DNA of 64,000 bases from Dickeya chrysanthemi NCPPB 402 (GTDB lineage: Bacteria > Pseudomonadota > Gammaproteobacteria > Enterobacterales > Enterobacteriaceae). The first letter of the stretch is position 1, and every line of letters starts with the position of its first letter. Positions 46,029 to 53,815 of this stretch are shown here, in pieces. Location: assembly GCF_000406105.1 (NCBI RefSeq), contig NZ_CM001974.1:1465001-1529000 (forward strand). Reading direction: 5' to 3'. The notes beneath the pieces are model-generated. The model was given only the letters and a program-made list of their open reading frames with translations, did no database searches and was not told the DNA's origin. The position numbers and the translations under genes are program-made.

Positions 46029-46547
46029 TTGCGGACTGAAATGTGCAGATGTCACCAACGCCCGTGGCAGGAATGGCTGGAAGAGCAGCGTAAAAATAGT
46101 AATTACAATGCCCGGCAGCTATGGCGAGAAATGGTTGAAGCTGGCTTTACCGGCAGTGACACGACCGTCAGGGATGTTGTCGCTAAGTGGCGTAAACAAG
46201 TTGACGGCTCGGTTACCGCGCCGGGACGCCTTCCCTCTGCATCCCGGGTCAGTCGCTGGTTGATGCCCTGGCGAATGGTCAAAGGAGAAGAAAACTGTGC
46301 GTCCCGGTTCATCAGGTCAATGTGCGAAAAAGAACCGCAACTTAAAATGGCGCAACAGCTGTCACTCGACTTCTACCAGATGCTGAAAACGAAGAATAAA
46401 TCCCAGTTAAATCAGTGATTCGCTGACGTCAGTCAGAGTGGGCTCATTGACCTTCAGCGCGTTGCGGCCGGGATGGAGGCTGATGCAACAGCAATACGCG
46501 AAGCGATAAGCAGCAGATGGAGTAACGGCGTATTCTGTAAAACGTAG
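46029..46547 (+). pseudogene. ISL3-family transposase remnant with in-frame stop
   Basis: Central and C-terminal pieces of an ISL3-type DDE transposase: NYNARQLWREMVEAGFTGSD and VRDVVAKWRKQ, then after an in-frame TGA at 46416-46418 the same frame continues SGLIDLQRVAAGMEADATAI and REAISSRWSNGV before another stop at 46545-46547. The N-terminal zinc finger, most of the catalytic core and the inverted-repeat ends are missing. It marks the border between the GC-rich LysR/reductase block and the TetR block. Confidence 0.8.
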
Positions 46548-46583
46548 TTTCATCTATCGAGACATATCCTGAACCCTGTAAGC

Positions 46584-46649
46584 TCAAATCGGTGTGAGCA
46601 GCAGGATGTGGTTGCCTGATTGAGTGAGTTGTCGCGCTTTAAAAGGCAT
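46584..46649 (-). pseudogene. Possible 5' stub of a lost gene divergent from tetR
   Basis: 21 codons (PFKARQLTQSGNHILLLTP) with a good ribosome site (AGGAGATAAATC) immediately upstream, ending at a stop next to the ISL3 remnant. It faces away from the TetR gene and its operator, as a TetR-controlled target normally would. Too short to name. Confidence 0.3.
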
Positions 46650-46787
46650 GATTTATCTCCTGTCTGTTGGTGCATTTAGCGGATATCACAAATATTAATG
46701 TAATGAATATAGTCACTTGTAATATCGCGACACCGAACCGCAACATGTTTTTTTATGATGATGATTAAAATCAAAAATACGACATCT

Positions 46788-46807
46788 TTGATTATGAGTG
46801 ACATCAA
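46788..46807. promoter_or_regulatory. TetR operator copy 1 (autoregulatory)
   Basis: TTGATTATGAGTGACATCAA, the same 20-bp site found at 47773, 49311 and 49345. It lies 46 bp upstream of the tetR start used here. Confidence 0.75.
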
Positions 46808-46853
46808 TGTAGAATATAGGGCTGAGTATTTACGCATAGAGGGGATGGCTAAC

Positions 46854-47423
46854 ATGAAAGTCACCAAAGCACAGGTGCAGGCGAACAGAGCACATATCGT
46901 CGAAACAGCTTCGATGTTATTCCGGGAAAAAGGCTACGACGGCGTAGGCGTGGCGGATCTCATGGCGGCGGCGGGCTTCACCCATGGCGGATTTTACAAA
47001 CATTTCGACTCCAAAGCCGATCTGATGGCGGAAGCGGCTGCATGCGGTTTTTCACAATCCGAAATAAAAATGGATGGGGTAGAGATTGTCGATTTCGTCA
47101 AGCATTATCTTTCGCGGGAACACCGGGATGGACGAAATAAAGGCTGTACTATGGCCGCTTTGTGTAGTGATGCCGCTCGTCAGAATGAAACGATTAAAGC
47201 GACATTTGCTGAAGGTATAGAAAGCCAACTCTCTCTGTTAGGTGGTGGAAATGTCGCTGATGGCAATGTGGATATGCGGACAAAAATTATCAACACATTA
47301 GCTCATTCAGTAGGTGCAGTCATTTTGTCACGATCCTGTCCTGATGACTCGCCACTGGCAGACGAAATTCTGGACGTTTGTTGCCGGGAGATTCTTTCGC
47401 GGTTGGCATCAAAAGATAGCTAA
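46854..47423 (+). CDS. TetR-family repressor of the quinone-reductase/ene-reductase module
   Basis: 189 aa. HTH within AHIVETASMLFREKGYDGVG and VADLMAAAGFTHGGFYKHFD (residues about 11-50), a C-terminal ligand domain with SREHRDGRNKGCTMAALCSD around 90-110 (Cys residues that could sense electrophiles, as in NemR-like regulators; inference). The start at 46854 has AGAGGGG 9 bases upstream; starts further up would put the operator inside the gene. The same 20-bp operator occurs before this gene, the MDR gene and the ene-reductase gene, which argues for one local regulon including itself. Confidence 0.88.
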   Translation: MKVTKAQVQANRAHIVETASMLFREKGYDGVGVADLMAAAGFTHGGFYKHFDSKADLMAEAAACGFSQSEIKMDGVEIVDFVKHYLSREHRDGRNKGCTMAALCSDAARQNETIKATFAEGIESQLSLLGGGNVADGNVDMRTKIINTLAHSVGAVILSRSCPDDSPLADEILDVCCREILSRLASKDS

Positions 47424-47950
47424 TTAGAAAAAGCGATATTGCGCGCTCACTCCGATAAATCCCATTGACGGCACCGGCTTTTGACCGGTGTGCGCAGTCC
47501 CTGATGAGTCATTTCTTGTAGTTATAAAGAGACTGTGTTGAGGTGGATATTGATGCATTAAGCGCGCTACTGTTATCTGGAACGTTCGCAATTAGCCCTG
47601 CATGTCCACTCGCCATAAAGACGACAAAAAATAATTAATTTAAAATAAAACAAAGAGTAAGCTTTCTCTTTCGTTCTCGTTGAGGGCGTACTAGCGACTT
47701 CGTCTCTGCTGGTATTTTCCGTGGTTAACCAAAGTAAAGATGACGGTCATCATTTTATTTTTTTACGACAGTTTGATTATGATCGACATCAATGTATAGT
47801 GATGATACGACCTGAACGCAGCAGCATTAAATGAACATCCTGGTGATTAGCATGTCTCGGCGTTGTTCAACTGACTCCATATTGATTGCATACAAAAATT
47901 GTGTTTATGCAGCATAAGGTTAACCAAAATCCCTATAGGTGATGACGAAT
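47424..47950. promoter_or_regulatory. Intergenic region with TetR operator copy 2
   Basis: About 525 bp without a supported gene. The main element is the operator at 47773-47792, roughly 160 bp upstream of the oxidoreductase start. A weak CACCGG/CCGGTG hairpin lies near 47472-47490. Confidence 0.5.
47773..47792. promoter_or_regulatory. TetR operator copy 2
   Basis: TTGATTATGATCGACATCAA, differing from copy 1 only in the central AT/C positions; upstream of the MDR oxidoreductase. Confidence 0.75.
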
Positions 47951-48952
47951 ATGAAAGCACTCATGTTCAAGGAATATGGCAAGGCCGATAGCATTACATT
48001 CTACGAAATTCCGGTTCCTGAAATTCAGCCGAACGACATTCTTGTGAAGGTTCACGCGGTAGGGCTAAACCCAATCGATTACATGATCCCAAAAGGAACA
48101 TTTAAGCCGGTGCTTAAGTTTGCTCTCCCCGCCACAGTTGGCAGCGATCTTGCGGGAGTGGTTGAATCAGTTGGCAGCCGTGTAACTCGTTTCAAACCGG
48201 GAGACGCCGTTTTTGCCAGCATCTTCGATATGGGTATAGGGGCACTGGCAGACTTTGCTGTTGTTCCCGAAAGGGCGGCAGCGCACAAACCCGTAAACCT
48301 CGACTTTGTGCAGGCTGCTTCCATTCCCATGGTAGGACTCACATCATGGCAGGCGTTAAAAGAACGTGCACACCTGAAGCCAGGGCAAAAGGTTTTCATA
48401 CCAGCGGGTTCAGGTGGGATTGGATCGTTTGCTATTCAACTGGCTAAACAACTTGGTGCAACGGTAGGTACAACGACAAGTACGGGCAATCTGGAGATGG
48501 TTCGGCGTTTGGGAGCGGATGAAATAATAGATTATAAGAAGCAGGAGTTTGAGGATATTTTACAAGGTTATGATGTAGTGCTTGGGACGGTGAGAGGCGA
48601 CCATATTCAGAAGTCGCTCAATATATTAAAACCCCATGGCCGTGTTGTATCGCTAATCGGTCCTCTTGATGCAGCCTTTGCCCATGCACGAGACATGAAT
48701 TTTCTGATGAAATTTATCTTTAAGCTGATGAGTTGGAAAATTATCCGTCTCGCTAAAAAGCGGGACATACAGTATTCATTCCTGTTTGTACATACTGATG
48801 GTATGCAGCTCGAAGAGATCTCTGAATTTCTTGAGGCAGGAAAGATTCATCCTGTAATTGATAAGGTATTTTCATTTGAGGATGCCAAACAGGCGCTGGC
48901 GTATCTTGAAACTGGTCGGGCCAAGGGAAAGGTGGTCGTTAAACTGATATGA
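47951..48952 (+). CDS. Zinc-free MDR oxidoreductase (quinone reductase / enoyl reductase type)
   Basis: 333 aa. GroES-like N-terminal domain with VHAVGLNPIDYMIPKGTF and VGSDLAGVVESVGSRV (about 57-72), then a Rossmann NADPH domain with VFIPAGSGGIGSFAIQLAK (about 146-164). The catalytic zinc ligands are absent, as in QOR/zeta-crystallin proteins that reduce quinones or alpha,beta-unsaturated carbonyls. Start at 47951 (KALMFKEYGK) has AGGTGA 8 bases upstream. The TetR operator about 160 bp upstream suggests control by the neighbouring TetR protein. Followed by a hairpin terminator. Confidence 0.88.
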   Translation: MKALMFKEYGKADSITFYEIPVPEIQPNDILVKVHAVGLNPIDYMIPKGTFKPVLKFALPATVGSDLAGVVESVGSRVTRFKPGDAVFASIFDMGIGALADFAVVPERAAAHKPVNLDFVQAASIPMVGLTSWQALKERAHLKPGQKVFIPAGSGGIGSFAIQLAKQLGATVGTTTSTGNLEMVRRLGADEIIDYKKQEFEDILQGYDVVLGTVRGDHIQKSLNILKPHGRVVSLIGPLDAAFAHARDMNFLMKFIFKLMSWKIIRLAKKRDIQYSFLFVHTDGMQLEEISEFLEAGKIHPVIDKVFSFEDAKQALAYLETGRAKGKVVVKLI

Positions 48953-49021
48953 AACATTATTCATGAATATATCTTTTAAATAAAAATAGACCTCAACTCA
49001 TTCGAATTTTGGAAAAAAGTG

Positions 49022-49042
49022 CGAGCCGTTTTGAACGGCTCG
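49022..49042 (+). terminator. Terminator of the MDR oxidoreductase
   Basis: Perfect 9-bp stem CGAGCCGTT / AACGGCTCG with a TTG loop, followed by TTTGG, 70 bp after the stop. A second imperfect hairpin (GCGTC-GCCT / AGGC-GACGC) is at 49111-49138. Confidence 0.7.
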
Positions 49043-49310
49043 TTTGGTATGGCGCAACCGCTAAAGCGGAGCGTTAAGCGAATTCGCTGTATCAGTAAGC
49101 TATTCAAATAGCGTCGGCCTAATTAAACAGGCTGACGCCTCTCATCTCATTCTGACATATTCAGAAACCTGCCTTTGCATTGAAAAGTACTTTTTGAAGG
49201 AAAGTTTACGCGGGCTCTCGCCGTGCTTTAACCATATCCAGGCGCTAAATTGTGTGTTGTTTATTTTATAAATAATTGATTTTAAAGTTTAAATTATCGT
49301 AAACAATTTA

Positions 49311-49364
49311 TTGATTATGATTGTAATCAATGATGTTGACTTTATTGATTATGGTTGTCATCAT
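49311..49364. promoter_or_regulatory. Two TetR operators (copies 3 and 4) before the ene-reductase gene
   Basis: TTGATTATGATTGTAATCAA at 49311-49330 and TTGATTATGGTTGTCATCAT at 49345-49364, 34 bp centre to centre, ending 33 bp before the start codon. Both share the TTGATTATG half of copies 1 and 2. Confidence 0.78.
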
Positions 49365-49397
49365 AAATGAACGATACAAAACAGGAAGGAAAGTAAA

Positions 49398-50488
49398 ATG
49401 ACAGATAACAGTTTATTTCAGCCTTACAAACTGGGTTCTCTGATATTAACGAATCATATTGTAATGGCTCCGCTTACACGTAACCGTGCCGGTTCAGGCC
49501 TTGTTCCCGGTGAATTTGCTGCGACTTACTATGCGCAACGCGCTTCCGCAGGCTTGTTAATTACTGAGGCGACACAGATTTCGGCACAGGCTCAGGGGTA
49601 TCAGGATACACCCGGCCTTTATACAGAGGAGCAAATCAAGGGGTGGCGCAAAGTCACTGATGCGGTTCGTGCCAAAGGCGGACGGATATTTGTGCAGTTG
49701 TGGCATGTAGGACGGGTTTCCCACGTTGATCTGCAACCTAAAGGTGCTGCGCCAGTTGCGCCTTCAGCTATTCGTGCCGAGACAAAAGTTTTTGTTAACA
49801 ATGGTTTTCCGAGGCATCAGAGCCGCGTGCTCTGGAGCTTGATGAGATCCGGTCCATCGTCGAGGATTTTCGTAAGGCGGCATCCAACGCCATGGCTGCC
49901 GGTTTTGACGGCGTAGAGATTCACGGTGCTAATGGCTATTTGCTTGAACAGTTTATTAAAGATGGTGCTAACAAGCGTACAGATACCTACGGGGGATCAA
50001 TCGCTAATCGTGCCCGGCTATTACTGGAGGTGACAGCCGCTGTTGCTAAAGAGATTGGTGCAGAACGCACTGGTGTGCGTATTTCACCTGTTTCTCAGGT
50101 TAATGGGATTTCCATCAGTGACTCTCAAGAGCAGTACGATTACATCGTAGATCAGCTTAATACTCTGGGTATCGTATACATTCATGTTGTTGAAGGCGCG
50201 ACAGGCGGCTCTCGCGAGAATATTCCGTTCAATTACGACTCTCTGCGTCAGCGGTTTAAGAATACCTATATAGGCAATAACGGCTATGATCTGGATTTGG
50301 CCAAAAAACAGTTCGCCGAAGGTAAGGTTGACCTCTTTGCCTTCGGGCGTCCTTTCATTGCTAATCCGGATTTGGTTGAACGTTTAAAAACCGGTGCGCC
50401 TTTGGCACCAATTAACCCTGCAACACTTTATGGCGGGGGAGCCGAAGGGTATACCGATTATCCTTCCTTAGTTAATACCGATATCTGA
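49398..50488 (+). pseudogene. Old yellow enzyme / NemA-type ene-reductase with one-base frameshift
   Basis: Two frames (49398 to about 49810 and about 49811-50488) together give a full-length (~363 aa) FMN-dependent OYE. Part one: LGSLILTNHIVMAPLTRNRA, ATYYAQRASAGLLITEATQI, FVQLWHVGRVS. Part two: FDGVEIHGANGYLLEQFIKD with the His/Asn substrate pair, and the YGGSIANRARLLLEV segment. At 49807-49812 the text TTTTCCGAG lacks one base relative to an expected TTTT(G)CCGAGGCATCAGAGCC reading (ADASEPRALEL). Real inactivation or a sequence error. Such enzymes reduce enones, nitrate esters and N-ethylmaleimide. GGAAGGAAAG ribosome site; operators 3 and 4 directly upstream. Confidence 0.82.
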
Positions 50489-50568
50489 TAACAGCGAGTA
50501 TTTTGATACTAATTTGCTGTGAAATATTACTTATACCAAATTCATTTCAATATTAGAGAGATATAAAT

Positions 50569-51351
50569 ATGACAACCAAGTCTTCTGTTTTGATCACCGG
50601 CGCTTCCACTGGGATTGGCGCGACCTATGCAGAGCGCTTTGCCCAACGCGGCCATGATTTAGTGTTGGTTGCACGTGATAAAGCCCGGATGGAAGCTCTT
50701 GCTACTCGTTTAAACCAGGAATATGGGGTTGTTGTCGACGTTCTTCCTGCTGATCTGACTCAATCTGATGAACTGGCGATAGTCGAAGAACGCCTGAAAG
50801 CTGATTCAAAAATCGAAACTCTTATTAATAATGCCGGAATAGCACAATCGGGATATTTTCTTGATCAGACTCCAGACTCTATTAACAGGCTTATTGCTCT
50901 TAATATAACTGCTCTGACACGCCTCTCCAGCGCCATTTCTCCACGCTTAGTACAAAATGGTAAAGGAGCAATCGTTAATATCAGCTCGGTAGTCGGTCTG
51001 GCACCTGAATTCAATATGTCAGTATATGGCGCAACCAAAGCCTTTGTCCTCTTTCTTTCTCAGGGAATGAACCTGGAATTGTCACCCAAAGGGGTTTATG
51101 TGCAGGCGGTTCTTCCCGCCGGAACCTATACCGAGATCTGGGAGCGCGCAGGCGTCGATATCAGTTCCTTCGCCAAGATGATGGAAGTCGGTGCTCTGGT
51201 GGATGCTGCGTTGGTCGGCTTTGATCGTCGAGAACTTGTAACAATTCCGCCCCTGCAAAATGATGAATACTGGAAAGCGCTTGATCAAGCACGACAGGCG
51301 TTGGTTTCTGACATCCGGCAGGCTGACGTTGCAGAACGGTATCGAGCCTAA
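50569..51351 (+). CDS. Short-chain dehydrogenase/reductase
   Basis: 260 aa classical SDR: cofactor motif TGASTGIGATYAERFAQRG (about 10-28), NNAG (about 86-89), NISSVVG (active-site Ser about 139) and YGATK (Tyr about 153, Lys 157). An Arg in VLVARDKAR after beta-2 points to NADPH. Located 80 bp after the ene-reductase gene with a GAGAGA ribosome site and no terminator between, so likely cotranscribed under the same TetR operators. Probably reduces the carbonyl of enone-derived ketones; substrate not known. Confidence 0.88.
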   Translation: MTTKSSVLITGASTGIGATYAERFAQRGHDLVLVARDKARMEALATRLNQEYGVVVDVLPADLTQSDELAIVEERLKADSKIETLINNAGIAQSGYFLDQTPDSINRLIALNITALTRLSSAISPRLVQNGKGAIVNISSVVGLAPEFNMSVYGATKAFVLFLSQGMNLELSPKGVYVQAVLPAGTYTEIWERAGVDISSFAKMMEVGALVDAALVGFDRRELVTIPPLQNDEYWKALDQARQALVSDIRQADVAERYRA

Positions 51352-51377
51352 CTGTAAGAGTGTAGTGGGGCTTAGCA

Positions 51378-51480
51378 GCCAGGCGGAAATTTGATCAAAC
51401 TGCTGAGATGAAATGAGAAAAGATGGGGAATCAGATGTTTTCGTTTAAGCGAAACGCTGCCTGCTGACGTACTACCAATT
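51378..51480 (+). repeat. Stem-loop direct repeat, left copy
   Basis: About 103 bp aligning with 62261-62363 at roughly three quarters identity, with a nearly invariant core TTTGATCA--CTGCTGAGATGAAATGAGAAA (in parts) and CGCTGCCTGCTGA. Contains the hairpin TTTCG-TTTAAG-CGAAA at 51439-51454. Confidence 0.7.
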
Positions 51481-51504
51481 GACTCCTGCATGGTTTTTTT
51501 AAAG

Positions 51505-51531
51505 ATTTCGTGCGCCCACTGCGCACGAAAT
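51505..51531. terminator. Perfect 11-bp hairpin upstream of the TetR remnant
   Basis: ATTTCGTGCGC / GCGCACGAAAT with a CCACT loop. Preceded, not followed, by a T-run, so terminator function is doubtful; it may end the SDR transcript or be an element end. Confidence 0.35.
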
Positions 51532-51550
51532 TACAAGCCAACCAGTGCTT

Positions 51551-52057
51551 ATGGCTAGGGTCAGCTCAATCTGCGAGTTGATCCGGCTAATATCCAACAG
51601 TCACGGGCGCATTTTTTATCGTAACTTTCCCTCACAGGAAATATTAGTGATGGAGGTTTATCGCTATGAGATGTTGCAGGTCGCAAAATTTGCTGAGCAC
51701 TTGCTCCAGACTCGTCAGCCAGACCAGGCATTGAGGGAGTGGATAAATCGCCTTGCCGAGTACGCCATAACCAAAGCTGGCTTGGCCAATGCAATTCGTG
51801 AGGTATCACTCACGCAGGACTGTCCGGGAAATGCGGGCTATGCCCCGATAATCGCTGCAGCGCAATTACTACTCGATGCAAATAAGAAGGCTGGAACAAT
51901 CCACGCCGGCGTTACCACTGGCGACTTTTTCCTTGCAATTGCAGGGATCTGGCAGCTCGATTTTAATGACGATTGGAAACCACGGCTAACCTGGCTCATC
52001 GATATCGTTATGACGGGACTGTGCGCGGGAGCGCCACTTCGTGATGTTTCTCAGTAG
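51551..52057 (+). pseudogene. TetR-family regulator, N-terminally truncated
   Basis: 168 codons. The sequence SHGRIFYRNFPSQEILVMEV corresponds to the recognition-helix end of a TetR HTH, and EHLLQTRQPDQALREWINRL, APIIAAAQLLLDANKKAGTI and TGDFFLAIAGIWQLD follow the normal ligand domain. Helix 1 and most of the HTH scaffold are missing or degraded (RVSSICELIRLIS), and a stop lies shortly upstream. No ribosome site. Probably a dead regulator left at the edge of the GC-rich block. Confidence 0.6.
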
Positions 52058-52103
52058 ATATTACTTCCGGTAACGTAGCAGAAGCCTCACGCCTCATGGG
52101 ATG

Positions 52104-52241
52104 CTCGTCATACTTCACGTTGCAGGTGCGTTGGCTTTCTTACTCGGCCCATCAATGGGCCTCGCCCTACGAGCCAACGCGTTGCGTTATTCAAAACGCA
52201 ACGCGTGGTGTTGTCCTGCAGCTCGAATTATTTTGGGTATA
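52104..52241. repeat. Palindromic intergenic repeat, variant copy
   Basis: Has the terminal parts of the 127-bp repeat (CTCGTCATACTTCACGTTGCAGG ... CTGCAGCTCGAATTATTTTGGGTATA, quoted in parts) but a different middle with TACTCGGCCCATCAATGGGC and an AACGCGTTGCG..CGCAACGCGT palindrome, which also occurs in the half-copy at 11587-11652. Confidence 0.7.
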
Positions 52242-52254
52242 ATTGTGATAAGAG

Positions 52255-53148
52255 TTATTGAGCTAAAAACTTAGCGGAGGCTCTTTCTACGCTAAAGAAA
52301 AGCTCTGCATCTGGATATTTTATTTTCATGCGGTTTTGAAATTCGGCGCGACTGCTTGATTTGGAAAGTTCTTCTTCAAAAACCAAAAGATATTGTTTTG
52401 TGAAATAAATTGCACTGTAGGCGTCAAGTTTTTTATTCGGAAAATTATGCCCTGGAATAACGATTTTAGGGTTTTGTTTTGCAAGCGCATCGAGATTTTG
52501 AACCCAGCGTTTTCGGCTCTCAGGCGTCGTTTCGACGGTATAGACGTGCATTTGGTCATAGGCCATGTCACCGACTACCGCGACACGCTCTTTTGGGAAC
52601 CAAAGGTAGGAGTTCTCATCGGTATCCCCCTGAAGATGTTTATGAATCTCGATTTTTGTACCTTCAATACTGAGTTGGTCTCCATCGTATCTGGTTATGG
52701 GAATTTCACGGGTAGCAGCCTTTGACGACAGTATCCCATGCCACTTTTCAAGCTTGGCCTTGTATACCTCATCTATACGGCTCGCGACCTTAGGGTTAGC
52801 TAAAATCTCCACTTGTGGAAAAGCGTCCTTGAAGACCTCCAACCCCAAAAAATGATCAGCATGTTCGTGAGTGATATAAATCTGCTTAAGATTCTTTTTG
52901 AGCGATCGTATCAAATCGAGGACTTTAAGCGCATTCGCTCGAGTAAGTTGCGCATCAATCAGCAGGAGTTCTTTATCCCCCTCAACAATCACCGAGTTAT
53001 CAAAAAAGCCATCGTCTTCTGAAGTGAATACATGAAAAGTCAGATCGGAAACGTTGACTGATTGGCTGGCGAAAACTGTTCCAGCTGTGAGAGTAAGGGT
53101 GCAAAGCATCAGGAGGTTTTTTATAATTCCATTTATTTTCATATACAT
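52255..53148 (-). CDS. Secreted metallo-beta-lactamase-fold hydrolase
   Basis: 297 aa with a signal peptide (NLLMLCTLTLTAGTVFAS; cleavage about residue 27). Metal ligands are in ITHEHADHFLG (HxHxDH, about 93-98), with a third His expected in HLQGDTDENSYLWFP, Asp in VVGDMAYDQ and the late VIPGHNFPN His. Lacks the specific features of true beta-lactamases or glyoxalase II, so call only the superfamily; relatives include quorum-quenching lactonases and arylsulfatase-like hydrolases. AT-rich coding, unlike the GC-rich genes to its right. AGGA 7 bases before the ATG at 53148. Confidence 0.82.
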   Translation of the reverse strand: MYMKINGIIKNLLMLCTLTLTAGTVFASQSVNVSDLTFHVFTSEDDGFFDNSVIVEGDKELLLIDAQLTRANALKVLDLIRSLKKNLKQIYITHEHADHFLGLEVFKDAFPQVEILANPKVASRIDEVYKAKLEKWHGILSSKAATREIPITRYDGDQLSIEGTKIEIHKHLQGDTDENSYLWFPKERVAVVGDMAYDQMHVYTVETTPESRKRWVQNLDALAKQNPKIVIPGHNFPNKKLDAYSAIYFTKQYLLVFEEELSKSSSRAEFQNRMKIKYPDAELFFSVERASAKFLAQ

Positions 53149-53515
53149 ATAACGTTCCTATAGAATTGTTTTCACAAGGTCATCATGGAACGATAAGTAC
53201 AAGATGTCAAGATCTTTGGCCTGTTGCCGATTCCATAACTGATTAACATGGGCGAAGCTGTCGAATCGGCGGTATCGTATATCGCATCCTGCAGGGAAAA
53301 GCGGCAGGGTCGAGTGAACCATCTCTGAAGACGGAGATTCAGGGTTGGCCCTGCCGTTGTGGGGGCCAGATGGTAGATCCGTTGTGGCTGTCAAATCAGA
53401 AGTGAGCGGTGTCGGATCGGAGCCACATGAGCCCCACGCCGGAGAAACGCACGAGACATCCGTTTCAAGTCAACTTCGCGGCCTCGTTTCCAGGAACTGG
53501 GCCGCTTCGTCTTTC
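53149..53515. other. Non-coding junction with imperfect palindrome
   Basis: No gene supported. GGCAGGG (53302-53308) and CCCTGCC (53350-53356) enclose an inner CATCTC..GGAGATT hairpin, giving an imperfect ~55-bp palindrome that could be a mobile-element end. Confidence 0.3.
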
Positions 53516-53649
53516 TTACTTGTTTACTCAGGGCATAGAAAGGTTGATGTCAGAGACCAGCTTTCCACCGCCGAAGCTCATGCTCTCCAGGGGAATAGCC
53601 TGCATTATAAGGGTGACATCGTCCTGGCTGACGCCAGCCTTTTCTACTG
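53516..53649 (-). pseudogene. Duplicated 3' fragment of the tautomerase gene
   Basis: 134 bp aligned without gaps to 58537-58670, the last ~45 codons and stop of the tautomerase gene, with only a few substitutions (about 95% identity by eye). It breaks off at TTTTCTACTG and is joined out of frame to the fragment at 53650-53783. Confidence 0.85.
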
Positions 53650-53783
53650 ACATCCTGAACCAGTCCCTTCAGCGCCCACAGTGCGCTACCCGTCACGATA
53701 GCGGTGCTGAGCGTTTCATGCCTTTTCTTCCAGCGCGCCAATCCCCCATTCGCCTCGACCACCCGTGTCAGCAATTCGGGCAT
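53650..53783 (-). pseudogene. N-terminal fragment of a paralogue of the 57743-58465 gene
   Basis: About 45 codons from an ATG at 53783 with GGAG upstream: PELLTRVVEANGGLARWKKR then a GSALWALKGLVQD stretch. It parallels NELLELAVKAHGGLDRWEKI...GGALWHIKG of the intact gene at 58465. Fused at 53650 to the tautomerase fragment, so it is the product of a deletion joining two genes that lie side by side in the other copy. Confidence 0.65.
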
Positions 53784-53815
53784 GTTCCGCTCCCTGACAG
53801 GGCTTGCGTGGCGGA

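Noticed and set aside
49311-49364. FNR-like TTGAT-N-ATCAA reading of the sites before the ene-reductase
   Set aside because: Spacing between TTGAT and ATCAA is too long for FNR (TTGAT-N4-ATCAA), and the same 20-mer recurs only at TetR-linked promoters.
52255-53148. Beta-lactamase resistance gene
   Set aside because: Signal peptide and MBL motif are present, but the overall pattern is not that of class B beta-lactamases.
53158-53394. 78-codon minus-strand frame next to the MBL gene
   Set aside because: No ribosome site or family features, and it crosses the imperfect palindrome at 53302-53356.
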